41,720 nucleotides of DNA from Nitrospirota bacterium (GCA_021790195.1 JAJYIF010000026.1:1-41720); one strand, 5' to 3'; positions 15,561-25,783 are shown, counted from the first letter of the stretch. Notes: generated by a model not told the origin, from the sequence alone. Program-made: numbers and translations.

Positions 15561-18500
15561 GGCCCCTCCTGTAGCCGCGACTGGACCAGATATACCGTAT
15601 CTCCCGAGACGGCCCCCTCTATGTCCTGAGGACTTTTCATGGCGTCTTCGATGAAACAGCCTATCCGCGAAAGCAGGGAGCAGAGATGGTCCCTGAAGGC
15701 ATCGTCTCTTGAGAATTTGATCGATGAGTAAGCCACTGTCCTGTGTGCCACTCCCCCCTTCGGGTCAGGCCACGCCGCTTTGCTGAAGCTGGCAAAGGCC
15801 AGCAACCGTCCCCTTCCGCTATCTTTTTCCAGGACTATTTGATAAGGCACGCCGGGGGTCGCGCCTGAAGTCAGGGTCTCGCCGAGGCCGACCGCGAGTT
15901 CGACATAGATTTCTCCTCGGGCACGATTCAGAGGATTGACGGTGTGCATGACAAAGGAAAGATCGGGGACGATCATCTTTTGTATGAGGACAGCCATATG
16001 GGCCGTGTTATGGGGGATGCCCGAGTTCTGTCTGCCCTTGACTGCCCGGTCGTTCCAGAGCGATGCCCATACGGCGCGGACAGCTCCTGCTGCTTTCAGG
16101 CGCGATACATTGGCGAATGAGTCATAGAGCCCAGCCCCTGACAGCATATCCCCATCTTCGCAGTTAGAGCTCGATCTCACCATCAGTCTTTCATCTTTGC
16201 CAAACTCCTTATAGATGCCGTCCAGGATCTCGGAAGGCACATGGATTTGACTTATCATCTTCCTGATTATTTCGGACAACATGCGGTCGTCCTGCGGCGG
16301 CCCATTGATCAAGCGCTTATGTTCTCTTTCCAGGTCAGGACGAGAATGAAGGCACGCGTCCAGGACGCCGAAAGGTATCACAAGCCCCTTCGGCGTCCTG
16401 AAGCCCGCTCCCTCTCTTTGCGAAAGCTCTTCAAGCTTCCTGGCCCCGAAGGCCTTATAGCCCCCCGTTTCCGGAGTGACACGGTCCAGAGCGAGCAATA
16501 CCGGCCTGCGGGGAAGCACCGCAGGGGACGGCTCGACATGCTTTCTTTCCTCCCGTGTGACACTTTCTTCCGCCTTCGCTGCCCCGACCATGGAGGAGAG
16601 CCTGAGGGCCGCATCCTCGGAAGACGCATCGAGCATGGCCTGTTTCCCTGAATAGGTTTTCAGGTCCGAAAAGAGATCTGCATCGTCACATGCTGCAAAG
16701 ACTATTCTTCTTTGTCTGGCCCTTATCGCAAGGTGAGAGAGGACGGATGTTGCGCCGGACGCGACAATGCCGACGGTGTTTAGCGGGATCTCCTCGCAGC
16801 CTTCGATGTTATCAACCAGAACGATCGCTGGCCCGTTTCCGGGGTTTGAGAAGTCCCCGATACCGGAAACTGAAACGACGCGGCCGGAGACCCTTCCGGG
16901 AGAGATAACCTCCCACGGAGAGAGTGAGGCCAGGCACCTGACCTTTGTTGAGAGAAGACCGACGAGTCTGGAAAGCTGAAAGACAAGGTGCCTGCGTATA
17001 TCGGCTTCTGAGAAGACCTTTACCGAAGCCTCCGGGACCTTGAGTGCCCGGCCCAGTTTGGCGGCCCTCTCCGGAAAGAGTTCGAGGACCTTTGCGCAGT
17101 AAGTCTCCACAAGTCTCCTGCACCTGTCAACCGTTGCCTTCAAGCGCAACAATTGTTCGCGGTCTTTATGATCGAAACCGGCAGACCATAATTTCAATTC
17201 GGCATCTATGGCCTCGCACTCCTCGACATCGAATCCGCTGAGACGCAGATTCTCTATCGAAAGGGAGAGGGATTCAAGCGCCGGACCCCAAGGCAAATCT
17301 CCTGCAGCACCAAAATGATTTATCAGGCGGCCCGCAAGTACGAATGAAAAGTCCTCCAACCCAATGTCCAGAAGCCGGAGCCTCTGCGAATCAGAATCTT
17401 TGCTTGTTCCGAGCCTTCTGTCGAGTTGAATGCGGATATCGGTCAGAACCCTGAAGGTTTTCAAAACCTGTTCTGGCGAGTCAGGGGTCTTTCTGAAAAG
17501 GAGGAAATCGGCTATCAGGTCCTTTTCTATCTCAGTGCCCTTTCTCGATAATGTCTCAAGCTGTTCGTCCAGGGAAAGGGCATTAAAGAATTCCTTAAGC
17601 TCTTCATGGAACCTCCTGAAATCCGCGACAAAGGAAGGCGGAAAGTCTGCGCCGCTCGCCGTTATCTTTTTCAGCAGCGCCTCTGAAACCGCGAGGTCCT
17701 CGGGTCCTGCGGAGCGGTGCAGTTTATTCTGAAGAGTGGTCTTTATCTCCTTTTTCAGCTCCTGAGATATATCGCTTCTGTGAGCTATATTTCGAATGAG
17801 GGTCAAGGGTTCGGACCTCAAAAAGACACTGTCAAAGGACGGCAGCCAGGGGAGAATCTTTCTCAGGATAAAAGAGTTTTCGGGAGTATTGTCCTTCATG
17901 AGGCACTCATAAATCTTTTGCGATATCCTGGCGTGATAGGACGGGCGGTGATGCCCTCCGTCCTCTTCGCAAGGTATCTCGCGCGTGCCCATGAAGCGCA
18001 GATAGATCGCGATATAGACGAGCCGGTCGAGATCAAGCGCCGGCGTATCGCATACGGACTTCCGTATCCATTCGAGTCTTTTCCTCCAGCTCAGATACTG
18101 TCTGTTCGCCCCGGCTATGCTCGCAGCGAAATCCCGGGTCTCAGGGTCTTCTCTTTCAGGAAGCCTGCCGGTCATCTCAAGAAGCCGCCTGCGCGCCTCG
18201 TCGAGCAGCTCCGGGGGGTGCGGCCATTGCTCAAGGATGATGGAGCCCGAGAAAGCGTGGCCCTTCAGGCGCTCAAGGAGGCCCTCGACTCCGGAGGGGT
18301 CCTTTTCCGCCGGACCTGTAAAGACCGTCAGGTGGCTGTCATGGTCTCCATAGTTTTCGTGCATATGAAGATGGACTATCGGCACCTCCCGGCTAAGAAG
18401 GTCGACGTATTTCAGGTAGTCGTTCCGGGTCCTCCAGCAGAGGTTGGCATGTCCCGTGTCGAGGCACATGCCGGTGGCAGAAACATCGACGGAACTAGGA

Positions 18501-18973
18501 GAGCGCAGGACCTCGAACAGTGCATTGATATCCTCGGGTGTCGTGTCTATGGTGTTTTCGATCGACAGTCTGATGCCGGCTCTTGAGAGAGATTCTATCA
18601 GGGGGCTGATCGCCTCGACGTACGGTCCTGCTCCCTTATCCGGGCAATAATGGATATTGAAAAGCCCGGCCCCGATGTCCATCGCAAACTCGATCTCCTT
18701 CACGAATGGCTCGCCTCCGTCCGAAAATAGGTCTGACCTAAGCGAGGCGTGAACCGAGAGTGAGATATCTTTTTCGATAGCGGTCTTCCTTATAGCTTCG
18801 CGCATATCCTTCGGGATCTCCCCGACCGTCCATCCGGCTCCTGACTCTTTTTTGTCCGGGAACCATTCGAAGGCATCGAACCCGTGGGCCGCAGCGTATT
18901 CAAAAGGGGCTGTCACGGGAAAGGCCGAAGAGGCGGTCTGGTTGCCTATCCGGATATGTCCTCCCTTAGCCAT
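15557..18973 (-). CDS. TIM-barrel / PWD-type glucan dikinase fusion
   Basis: 1138 residues from the ATG at 18973, which overlaps the upstream stop. Residues 1-270 are a xylose-isomerase/endonuclease-IV-like barrel with likely metal ligands Glu139, Asp172, His175, His201/203 and Glu248. The rest follows plant phosphoglucan water dikinase (PWD, GWD3): PWLPSFDSVFL, then a segment ending QNKLHRSAGPEDL, then the phosphohistidine domain with His747 in SVLSHLAIRARQ, then the ATP-binding domain with RLMVRSSSNCEDGDML, VWASLWNDRAV and DIEGAV. Such enzymes move the beta-phosphate of ATP through His to a glucan; PWD acts on glucan already phosphorylated. The plant enzyme has a CBM20 where the barrel is here. 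Confidence 0.88.
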   Translation of the reverse strand: MAKGGHIRIGNQTASSAFPVTAPFEYAAAHGFDAFEWFPDKKESGAGWTVGEIPKDMREAIRKTAIEKDISLSVHASLRSDLFSDGGEPFVKEIEFAMDIGAGLFNIHYCPDKGAGPYVEAISPLIESLSRAGIRLSIENTIDTTPEDINALFEVLRSPSSVDVSATGMCLDTGHANLCWRTRNDYLKYVDLLSREVPIVHLHMHENYGDHDSHLTVFTGPAEKDPSGVEGLLERLKGHAFSGSIILEQWPHPPELLDEARRRLLEMTGRLPEREDPETRDFAASIAGANRQYLSWRKRLEWIRKSVCDTPALDLDRLVYIAIYLRFMGTREIPCEEDGGHHRPSYHARISQKIYECLMKDNTPENSFILRKILPWLPSFDSVFLRSEPLTLIRNIAHRSDISQELKKEIKTTLQNKLHRSAGPEDLAVSEALLKKITASGADFPPSFVADFRRFHEELKEFFNALSLDEQLETLSRKGTEIEKDLIADFLLFRKTPDSPEQVLKTFRVLTDIRIQLDRRLGTSKDSDSQRLRLLDIGLEDFSFVLAGRLINHFGAAGDLPWGPALESLSLSIENLRLSGFDVEECEAIDAELKLWSAGFDHKDREQLLRLKATVDRCRRLVETYCAKVLELFPERAAKLGRALKVPEASVKVFSEADIRRHLVFQLSRLVGLLSTKVRCLASLSPWEVISPGRVSGRVVSVSGIGDFSNPGNGPAIVLVDNIEGCEEIPLNTVGIVASGATSVLSHLAIRARQRRIVFAACDDADLFSDLKTYSGKQAMLDASSEDAALRLSSMVGAAKAEESVTREERKHVEPSPAVLPRRPVLLALDRVTPETGGYKAFGARKLEELSQREGAGFRTPKGLVIPFGVLDACLHSRPDLEREHKRLINGPPQDDRMLSEIIRKMISQIHVPSEILDGIYKEFGKDERLMVRSSSNCEDGDMLSGAGLYDSFANVSRLKAAGAVRAVWASLWNDRAVKGRQNSGIPHNTAHMAVLIQKMIVPDLSFVMHTVNPLNRARGEIYVELAVGLGETLTSGATPGVPYQIVLEKDSGRGRLLAFASFSKAAWPDPKGGVAHRTVAYSSIKFSRDDAFRDHLCSLLSRIGCFIEDAMKSPQDIEGAVSGDTVYLVQSRLQEGP

Positions 18974-21900
18974 CCTGCAGTCCAACCTGGGGACGGGTCT
19001 GCACTACGAAGTATTTGCCCTTGGAGAAGGCCCCCTCTATGTCCTGAGGGTATTTCATCGCACCTTCGACAGTCTCGCCTATCGCCGCAATCTTATTCAG
19101 GAGCCGCCTCCGGAAGTCGTCATCCCATAATAGGGGGTCCGAAGTATAATCCAGAACCGCTCTTCGGGGCTGAGGCAGGACAAAGCTGTCATAAAGGCCT
19201 GCCCCTGCATAGTGCGCCAGATCTTCACCGTTTGAATCGGAACGGAAGATCAGTCCTCCTCCGTACAAGCCGATGCTCTTGCTCGGGAAGGACAGGAGAT
19301 GCAGTTCCCCGCTCCCCTTTCCATAAGTAAAACCCATCGCCTTACCCGGATAGTTGGCCGCCAGGGTCTCGCCGAGGCCGAGGACCACTTCCGAGTAAAT
19401 CTCGTCTTTCTCACCCGTAAGAGGGTTTATGGTATGGATGACGAAACTGTAGTCCGATTCGACTGCCCTCTGGACGAGCACGGACATTGACAGGTCCTCA
19501 TGTGGGATGCCGTTTGCCTTCCGGCTGAGATATGCACGCTCATTCCATTTAGAGCCCCATACCCGCTTGATGCAGGTCCATGCCTCGTCCCAATTCACAG
19601 GCAAGGCCATTCCGGCCCCTTTCATGACCTCAGAGAGTGATGATATAAGTATTTCAGGCGACTTGAGCTCGAGGATGAGCTTCTGAAGCCCGGCAAGCGC
19701 TTCGACCCGCTTATCTTCTCCTCTGTCTATCCGCGCGAGCATCTCCTCATATTTCTCAGCAGTCTCCCTGTTCATTTCGTCCGAAAGGACTTTTTCAAAG
19801 ACACCGAAGGGCAGCGCCACAGAGGCCGGAATATTTATCCATTCGGGCAAGCGGGCGCGGACACCCTTCAGCTTTGTGGATTTATATCCGACATTCTGCT
19901 CGCTGAAATCCCTCATAGGGACCGCATAGGCGGTAAACCCGTGTCTTGCCAAAGAACGGACAGCCACGCGCTGCTGTTTGATAACGCTTAACTCTTCGCT
20001 GCTTTCTTCAAAGACAACGTCGTTTGCCCCGCCTACTCTCATCTTCAATATGCGCCCGCCAAAGGCCCTCAGTCGGTCGATCGTATCGCTGTTATAACAA
20101 GAAGCAAAGAGAATCCCTGCATTTCTTGCCCGTATGGCGAGGTGAGACAAGCCGTCTATGGCCTCCGGCGTAATGATCGCGGACACCCCGCCCGGTATCT
20201 CTTCGTTACCCGTTATCTTATCAACAATGAGGATCACGGGTCTTTCAAAACTCTTTCCCTGGACCGACTTAAGCGAATCTGCCGTATTTACCTCTCCGAC
20301 TGCCTCTCCTCTGCTTATCAGCTGCCAATCGCCGAGGTCAGCCTCTTTCCGCAATACAGGGTCCAGGTAGCGCATGACCAGGGAAAGGGCGAACGCGGGA
20401 CGACCCCGCATCACCTCTTCGCTGAAGAGACCGATTGCCCATGGGTCTGCGCCAAAGGCATTGCCGAGGTACACTGCTTTCGGCTGGACGAGCTGATAAT
20501 AGCGGTCCGTCAAAGAGCCGGCGGCGCGTCTGATGCGGTCAAGGACCGCCTCCGCATGAAGCGGCCATTGCCGCCCCGAACCGGCCGTCTCTCCGAGGCG
20601 GCCCCAATGTCTGAGACAATAAAGGAGCTCTTCGTCATTGTCGGAGAGAGAGAGATTATCGAGCATAACCGAAACAAGCTCCACCAGTTCATCACGGCTT
20701 GATTTCCGGCCGAGCCGTTGCTCAACCATATTGCGCAGGAAATCCTCCAGTGCTATGTCGAGGAACAGAAGGTCCCGCACTTCATGGGAAGGACCCTCAA
20801 GTCTTCCGGAAATGTATCTGCGCGCCCCGGTTATCTTCTTTGCAAGCGAAGGCAAAGGCGTCCCGGGGTCGTCCCGGTGGGACCAGATGAAGTCCATCAG
20901 GCCGTTCATCGCGGCGTCCAAGAGCCGCCTCGATGAATTGATTGCGATTCCGAGGTCGGCGCCGGAATGCACCTCTTTAAGGATGCCCAGGAAATTCTGA
21001 AAATCATATATCAGGGCATCTTTGAGATGGGGGATAAAATCCGGTTTGGACCTTATCGGACGCTCATAGCCTTCGAGCCTCTCCTTTGTTATGCCGCTCT
21101 GCTCGAGTCTCTCGTAGAACCTGTCGGCGTTGCCGTTGCTTTTCAGGAATTCGAGATAGGCCTCGCATATGGCTACATCATCGGGCGTGGTATTGTTGTG
21201 GAGCTTCTGGTGCCATTCCTCCATGAAATGGCCCGAGACCTCCTTGATGCTGTGGCGGTGCATTATATTCAGGACCTCGTCTCTCACGCGCTGTGCATTG
21301 CTGCCGCGTCCGAGGGTCGTCATCATCAGTCTGATCATCCCGCGCCCTTCCCGTTCTTCCGTGTAGCGGCCCGCGAGTTTGAGCGTGAGGCGTTCCATTG
21401 CATGGCCGAGCTCCCTCGGTTTTGTGTTGTAGTTCCTCTGCCAGTCCAATTGCCTGATGGCCGAATAACGGAGCCACACGAAGATAAGGGCGAGACCTTC
21501 AACATTGTTCAGTGGGACCTTGTCCAGAAGTTCATAACAAAGGTCGAAGCGGTGCATCAGGGTCCACGAACCGCGGCCTACTTCCTTATCAATGATCTCG
21601 TTCGCAATGCCTTCAAGCAAACGGTCGTCCAGTGAAGGCCCGGAAGCCGCCTGCGCCGGGATCTCGATCCTGTAATTGTTCCCGCGATTGTTGTCCCAGC
21701 GGTTTTCCCCGGGGAAGAAGAGCACGAAATCCATAAACCTGAAGCCGAAGGAAAGGTCTAACCGGAATGAGATCTCGTCTTTGCCGTCTCTTCTTATGAA
21801 AGGGGTCTGTACGGCTGAATGGTCGAATGCGCGGCTGCCTTCAGGCCACACCGCCTGAGGCGGGACCTGCCAGGCGCCGTAAGGACGCTGCCGAAGTCCC

Positions 21901-22022
21901 CAATGAAGCAGCGAACCCCTGCCTTCATCCGTCCGGATCAGGACCTCAACGACATCTTCATGCAGGCCCTTTTCTATGAGGAGCTCAATGCCGCTTTCCG
22001 ATGTGATCTTTTCCGTACCCAT
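18966..22022 (-). CDS. Plant-type alpha-glucan water dikinase
   Basis: 1018 residues. An N-terminal starch-binding-like beta domain (about 10-122; LLHWGLRQRP, AVQTPF, RWDNNRGNNY) precedes a helical region with MEEWHQKLHNNTTPDDVAI (267-285), a hallmark of plant GWD1. The phosphorylated His627 is in DGLSHLAIRARNAG. The C-terminal ATP-binding domain carries VWGSKWNERAY, LSMSVLVQ, LGLGETLAANYPGKAMGF and FRSDSNGEDLAHYAGAGLYD in the plant order. GWD transfers the beta-phosphate of ATP to C6 of glucose units in crystalline starch. It is the first gene of the glucan operon, and the next start lies inside its last codons. No ribosome site is seen; the transcript may be leaderless. Confidence 0.92.
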   Translation of the reverse strand: MGTEKITSESGIELLIEKGLHEDVVEVLIRTDEGRGSLLHWGLRQRPYGAWQVPPQAVWPEGSRAFDHSAVQTPFIRRDGKDEISFRLDLSFGFRFMDFVLFFPGENRWDNNRGNNYRIEIPAQAASGPSLDDRLLEGIANEIIDKEVGRGSWTLMHRFDLCYELLDKVPLNNVEGLALIFVWLRYSAIRQLDWQRNYNTKPRELGHAMERLTLKLAGRYTEEREGRGMIRLMMTTLGRGSNAQRVRDEVLNIMHRHSIKEVSGHFMEEWHQKLHNNTTPDDVAICEAYLEFLKSNGNADRFYERLEQSGITKERLEGYERPIRSKPDFIPHLKDALIYDFQNFLGILKEVHSGADLGIAINSSRRLLDAAMNGLMDFIWSHRDDPGTPLPSLAKKITGARRYISGRLEGPSHEVRDLLFLDIALEDFLRNMVEQRLGRKSSRDELVELVSVMLDNLSLSDNDEELLYCLRHWGRLGETAGSGRQWPLHAEAVLDRIRRAAGSLTDRYYQLVQPKAVYLGNAFGADPWAIGLFSEEVMRGRPAFALSLVMRYLDPVLRKEADLGDWQLISRGEAVGEVNTADSLKSVQGKSFERPVILIVDKITGNEEIPGGVSAIITPEAIDGLSHLAIRARNAGILFASCYNSDTIDRLRAFGGRILKMRVGGANDVVFEESSEELSVIKQQRVAVRSLARHGFTAYAVPMRDFSEQNVGYKSTKLKGVRARLPEWINIPASVALPFGVFEKVLSDEMNRETAEKYEEMLARIDRGEDKRVEALAGLQKLILELKSPEILISSLSEVMKGAGMALPVNWDEAWTCIKRVWGSKWNERAYLSRKANGIPHEDLSMSVLVQRAVESDYSFVIHTINPLTGEKDEIYSEVVLGLGETLAANYPGKAMGFTYGKGSGELHLLSFPSKSIGLYGGGLIFRSDSNGEDLAHYAGAGLYDSFVLPQPRRAVLDYTSDPLLWDDDFRRRLLNKIAAIGETVEGAMKYPQDIEGAFSKGKYFVVQTRPQVGLQDG

Positions 22023-22028
22023 TTATTA

Positions 22029-22057
22029 AATTTATCATTTATCAGGACTTCTCACAA
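22029..22057 (-). promoter_or_regulatory. Candidate promoter of the glucan operon
   Basis: On the - strand TTGTGA (22057-22052) and TAAATT (22034-22029) are 17 bases apart. Transcription would begin at about 22022, the A of the dikinase ATG. That gives a leaderless mRNA and fits the lack of a ribosome site. Confidence 0.45.
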
Positions 22058-22301
22058 ATGCTCTTATTTGCAGGATATCGGTCTTTGTGATACATTTCTT
22101 TTAAAAACGCAATCAATATCCTACGCTGCAACTTCTACTGGGGAAGCAGGAGGGGGGTGCAGTTCGTCTTTGACGACATCGAGAAAGCGTACCGCCTGTT
22201 GGACACGGCGAAGGAATTATTGACAGCCTCAATGTAGCATCTGCAGACTGTCCGCCATACCTGCCCTTTTTGGACCTGCCGGAGCTATAATAAGTCAAGT
22301 G

Positions 22302-24260
22302 ATGAAAAAGGTCCTCCGGAAGCCCCGAAAGCTGACTACGAAATTCATGCTCGGACTCGGGATAATCCTTCTGTGCGCCGTCAGTATAGTCTCGCTCCTT
22401 TTCTATGAGCATCTGAAGAGCCTCTATATAAAAGAAACATACCAGAAGACGGACCTCGTGCTGAGACATATCGATGCGACTATGGAATACGTCCGCGACG
22501 AGTTGAGACCGCAGATGTTCCATGTGCTGCCCAAAAAAGAATTCATCAGAGAGGCGATGTCCACGTCATTTGTCAATAAGGGGATCATGAAAAGATTTGC
22601 GAAGAGGTTCCCCGATTTTATTTACCGGAGGGTCGCCATAGACCCCATCAACCCGGCAAACAGGGCTGACGACTTTGAGGCGCGCTTCATACGGGAGTTT
22701 TCCGGGAACAGGGGCGGCAGGAACGAATGGAAGGGCCTGATAACTAAGGGGGACGGCAAGGAGTATTTCGCGCATCTTAAGGCCATCTACATGGAGGAGC
22801 AGTGCGAGATGTGTCACGGAGATCCCTCGAAGGCCCCGCTGTCTCTGATCAAGCGTTACGGGAAGGGTCACGGCCACTTCTGGAAGGTGGGGGACGTGGT
22901 AGGTCTGGAATCCGTCGCCATCCCTGTGGACGAGACGTTCTACCATATACGCCAGGTCGCCTTCTCGATTTTTCTGCTGGGACTGGCAGGGATGACCATC
23001 CTCTTCCTGGTCCTCAATTATTTCTATTATGCGATCGCGGTGAGGCCCCTGAAAAAGGCGAGCGCCTTCTTTCAGTCAATCGCCGGCGGACGGAAGGGCC
23101 TAGATGTGAGGTTCGACGCGAAAGACCACGATGAGATATCGGAGCTCGCGGAGTCTTTCAATCTGATGATAGACAACCTGAAGAAGTCCCAGGAGGAGCT
23201 CACCGTGTCCGAGATGAAATACCGCCGCATCTTCGAAGGTTCGAAGGACGCGATAATCGTGGCCGATTGCCAGGGGTTTATAATAGATATAAACAATTCC
23301 GGCGCGGAACTTTTGGGTTTCGCAGGAAAGCCCGATCTGGTAAATAAGGCGTCCATACACGATTTTTTTGCGAGCAAGGGATGTCTCGGCGAACTCCTTG
23401 GCCGCATGGAAAAGGAAGGCTTTGTGAAGGACTACGAGGCCGTGCTCAGGAAAGAGGACGGGAGCGAGATACACGTCCTGATCAGCGCCACTTACCGGAA
23501 GGACGAGCACAACGACGTCTGCGGCTACGAATGCATCTTCAAGGACATTACCGAGAGAAAGAGGATGGAAGAAGAGATAAGGCAGGCGGACAAATTGGCC
23601 TCGATCGGCCGGCTGGCGGCGGGCGTGGCGCACGAGATCAATAACCCCCTTAGCATCGTGCTCGGATATACCGGGCTCCTGATGAAGGAGAGCGAAGGTC
23701 AGGCAAGGGAAGACCTTGCGGTGGTCCAGAACAATGCCGGACTCTGCAAGAAGATCGTCGAAGACCTGCTTAACTTTGCGAGACAGACAAAACCGAGATA
23801 TGAAAAGGCCGACATCAATGTCTTGATAGAGTCCGTCGTCTCTGTCGTTGAAAACAGGTTCTCCGGGAGCGGGATGAGCATAGTGAGAGATTACGATCCT
23901 CTTTTGCCGCAGATCGTCGTGGACGTGAACAAGATAAAACAGGTCGCAATGAACCTTCTGCTGAATGCCCATCAGGCCCTGCAGCCGGGAGGAAAAGTGA
24001 CCATTTCGACCAGCTATGACACTACGCGGGACGGTGTATCGATCCTCTTTTCGGACACGGGAAAGGGCATCCCTGAAAGCATCCTGGGCCGCATATTTGA
24101 GCCGTTTTTTACCACAAAGGAGCCGGGAGAGGGTACCGGGTTGGGCCTTGCTGTGACTTATGGCATAATCAGGGAGCATAAGGGAGAAATAACGTGCGAA
24201 AGCGAGGAGGGCAGGGGCACGGTATTCAGAATCTGGCTGCCGGGGCTTGACCGGTCATGA
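22302..24260 (+). CDS. Haem-sensor histidine kinase (DUF3365-HAMP-PAS-HisKA)
   Basis: 652 residues from ATG 22302 (a GTG lies one codon earlier). Membrane helix about 18-36; periplasmic DUF3365/Tll0287-like domain to about 215 with a haem c motif CEMCH (Cys168, Cys171, His172); second helix about 218-245; HAMP to about 297; PAS about 303-420; HisKA with phospho-accepting His444 ([12 protein letters not shown]); HATPase with DTGKGIPE and [10 protein letters not shown]. The domain set senses redox state or a ligand through periplasmic haem. The stop overlaps the start of the response-regulator gene (ATGA), so this is a cognate pair. It is divergent from the glucan operon. Confidence 0.93.
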   Translation: MKKVLRKPRKLTTKFMLGLGIILLCAVSIVSLLFYEHLKSLYIKETYQKTDLVLRHIDATMEYVRDELRPQMFHVLPKKEFIREAMSTSFVNKGIMKRFAKRFPDFIYRRVAIDPINPANRADDFEARFIREFSGNRGGRNEWKGLITKGDGKEYFAHLKAIYMEEQCEMCHGDPSKAPLSLIKRYGKGHGHFWKVGDVVGLESVAIPVDETFYHIRQVAFSIFLLGLAGMTILFLVLNYFYYAIAVRPLKKASAFFQSIAGGRKGLDVRFDAKDHDEISELAESFNLMIDNLKKSQEELTVSEMKYRRIFEGSKDAIIVADCQGFIIDINNSGAELLGFAGKPDLVNKASIHDFFASKGCLGELLGRMEKEGFVKDYEAVLRKEDGSEIHVLISATYRKDEHNDVCGYECIFKDITERKRMEEEIRQADKLASIGRLAAGVAHEINNPLSIVLGYTGLLMKESEGQAREDLAVVQNNAGLCKKIVEDLLNFARQTKPRYEKADINVLIESVVSVVENRFSGSGMSIVRDYDPLLPQIVVDVNKIKQVAMNLLLNAHQALQPGGKVTISTSYDTTRDGVSILFSDTGKGIPESILGRIFEPFFTTKEPGEGTGLGLAVTYGIIREHKGEITCESEEGRGTVFRIWLPGLDRS

Positions 24261-25666
24261 AGATGTCGGTGCTGATAGTCGACGACATGGCGGACATGCT
24301 GAAGTTACTCGAAAGGGTCGTCCGCAAAGAGCTGGGCGTCAATGTGCTCACCGCAGGCAGCGGAGAGGAAGCCCTCAGGATTGTTTCCGGCAGTGCGATA
24401 AGCATCGCGCTTGTGGACATGAGGATGCCGAGGATGGACGGCATGGAGCTTCTCGGCCGTATCAGGAAGACGGACGACTCCGTCATCGTCATTATGATGA
24501 CCGCCTATGGAAGTATTGAGGACGCCGTCGAATCGCTTAAGCTCGGGGCGTATGATTATATTACCAAGCCCTTCGACGAAGAGAGGCTGCTCCATACTGT
24601 CAGAAGGGCGATGGACCATCAGGCCCTCATTCAGAAAAACCGCGCTCTCGAAAGAAGGATCAGGGAGAAGGAAACTCCCGAGAGTTTTATCGGCGCCTCT
24701 CCTGCAATCAGAAAGCTCGTCGAAACCATACAGCTCGTTGCGAAGACCGACGTGACCGTGCTGATCACCGGTGAAACAGGAACGGGCAAGGAACTTACCG
24801 CGAGGACGATACACGCATTGAGCAGCAGGGCTGACAAGCCCTTTGTTACTGTGAACTGTCCTGCGATACCGGAAAACATATTGGAGAGCGAGCTTTTCGG
24901 CTACAGGAAGGGCGCTTTTACAGGGGCCGCGCAGGACACGGAGGGCCTCTTCCATGCCGCCCGCGAGGGGACTATCCTTCTCGATGAGATCGGAGACATA
25001 TCCCCGGTGCTTCAGGCAAAACTCCTAAGGGTGTTGCAGGAGAAGGAGATAAAACCGCTCGGTGACAACCGTTCCTACAAGGTGAATGTGAGGATACTCG
25101 CCTCAACGAACCAGAACCTCGCGGATAAGATCGCCTCGGGCCTGTTCAGAGAGGACCTTTATTACCGGTTGAACGTCGTCACGGTCCATACGCCTTCTCT
25201 AAAGGAGGTCCCGGAAGATATACCCCTCATCGCAAACCATTTCATTTCGCTTTATTGTTCGGAGCTAGGCATACCCCAGAAGAAGTTTTCCGGGGAGGCG
25301 CTGAGAAGGCTGGCCTCACGGCCATGGGGAGGCAACGTCAGGGAGCTCCAGAACGAGATAAAGAGGGCCGTTATATTTTCGAAGGAAGATACGATAAGCG
25401 CGGACCATTTAGGCGGTGAACCGTTCATGGCGACCCTCGACGAAAAGGACATTCTCGCAGCCGGAAGCCTTGGATATAAAGATGCAAGGAGAGAAGTCCT
25501 TGCGAAATTCAATGTCAGCTATGTCGCCCGTCTGCTTGAGGACTCTGAGGGCAATGTCACAATGGCCGCTAAAAGGGCGGGCATTGAAAGGCAGTCCCTC
25601 CAGCACCTGATGAGAAAATACGGCATCGACGCGGACAACTTCAGAAAGACCGCAAACAAAGAATAG
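24257..25666 (+). CDS. NtrC-family sigma-54-dependent response regulator
   Basis: 469 residues. Receiver domain 1-120 with acidic pocket Asp9/Asp10, phospho-acceptor Asp54 (ALVDMRMP) and Lys104 (ITKPF). AAA+ domain about 142-375 with Walker A GETGTGKE (172-179), sigma-54 contact loop GAFTGA (219-224) and Walker B ILLDEIGD. C-terminal Fis-type HTH (EGNVTMAAKRAGIERQSLQHLMRKYG). When phosphorylated it should activate sigma-54 promoters. A near-consensus sigma-54 site lies 118 bases after its stop, in front of the rhodanese-exporter operon, which is therefore the obvious target. Confidence 0.95.
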   Translation: MKMSVLIVDDMADMLKLLERVVRKELGVNVLTAGSGEEALRIVSGSAISIALVDMRMPRMDGMELLGRIRKTDDSVIVIMMTAYGSIEDAVESLKLGAYDYITKPFDEERLLHTVRRAMDHQALIQKNRALERRIREKETPESFIGASPAIRKLVETIQLVAKTDVTVLITGETGTGKELTARTIHALSSRADKPFVTVNCPAIPENILESELFGYRKGAFTGAAQDTEGLFHAAREGTILLDEIGDISPVLQAKLLRVLQEKEIKPLGDNRSYKVNVRILASTNQNLADKIASGLFREDLYYRLNVVTVHTPSLKEVPEDIPLIANHFISLYCSELGIPQKKFSGEALRRLASRPWGGNVRELQNEIKRAVIFSKEDTISADHLGGEPFMATLDEKDILAAGSLGYKDARREVLAKFNVSYVARLLEDSEGNVTMAAKRAGIERQSLQHLMRKYGIDADNFRKTANKE

Positions 25667-25783
25667 CACCGCAATATAATTTTTGCGCCTGATTTACTTT
25701 CCGTTTCGGCACCATCTCTTTTCTCCAGACTCTAACCGCCTGAAAATTCTCATTTCCTTGTGATGATCTGCCGGGAAAGACTC

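Noticed and set aside
21819-22223. 134-codon + strand frame over the start of the dikinase gene
   Set aside because: Antisense to the conserved N-terminal domain of the dikinase, no ribosome site and no protein features.
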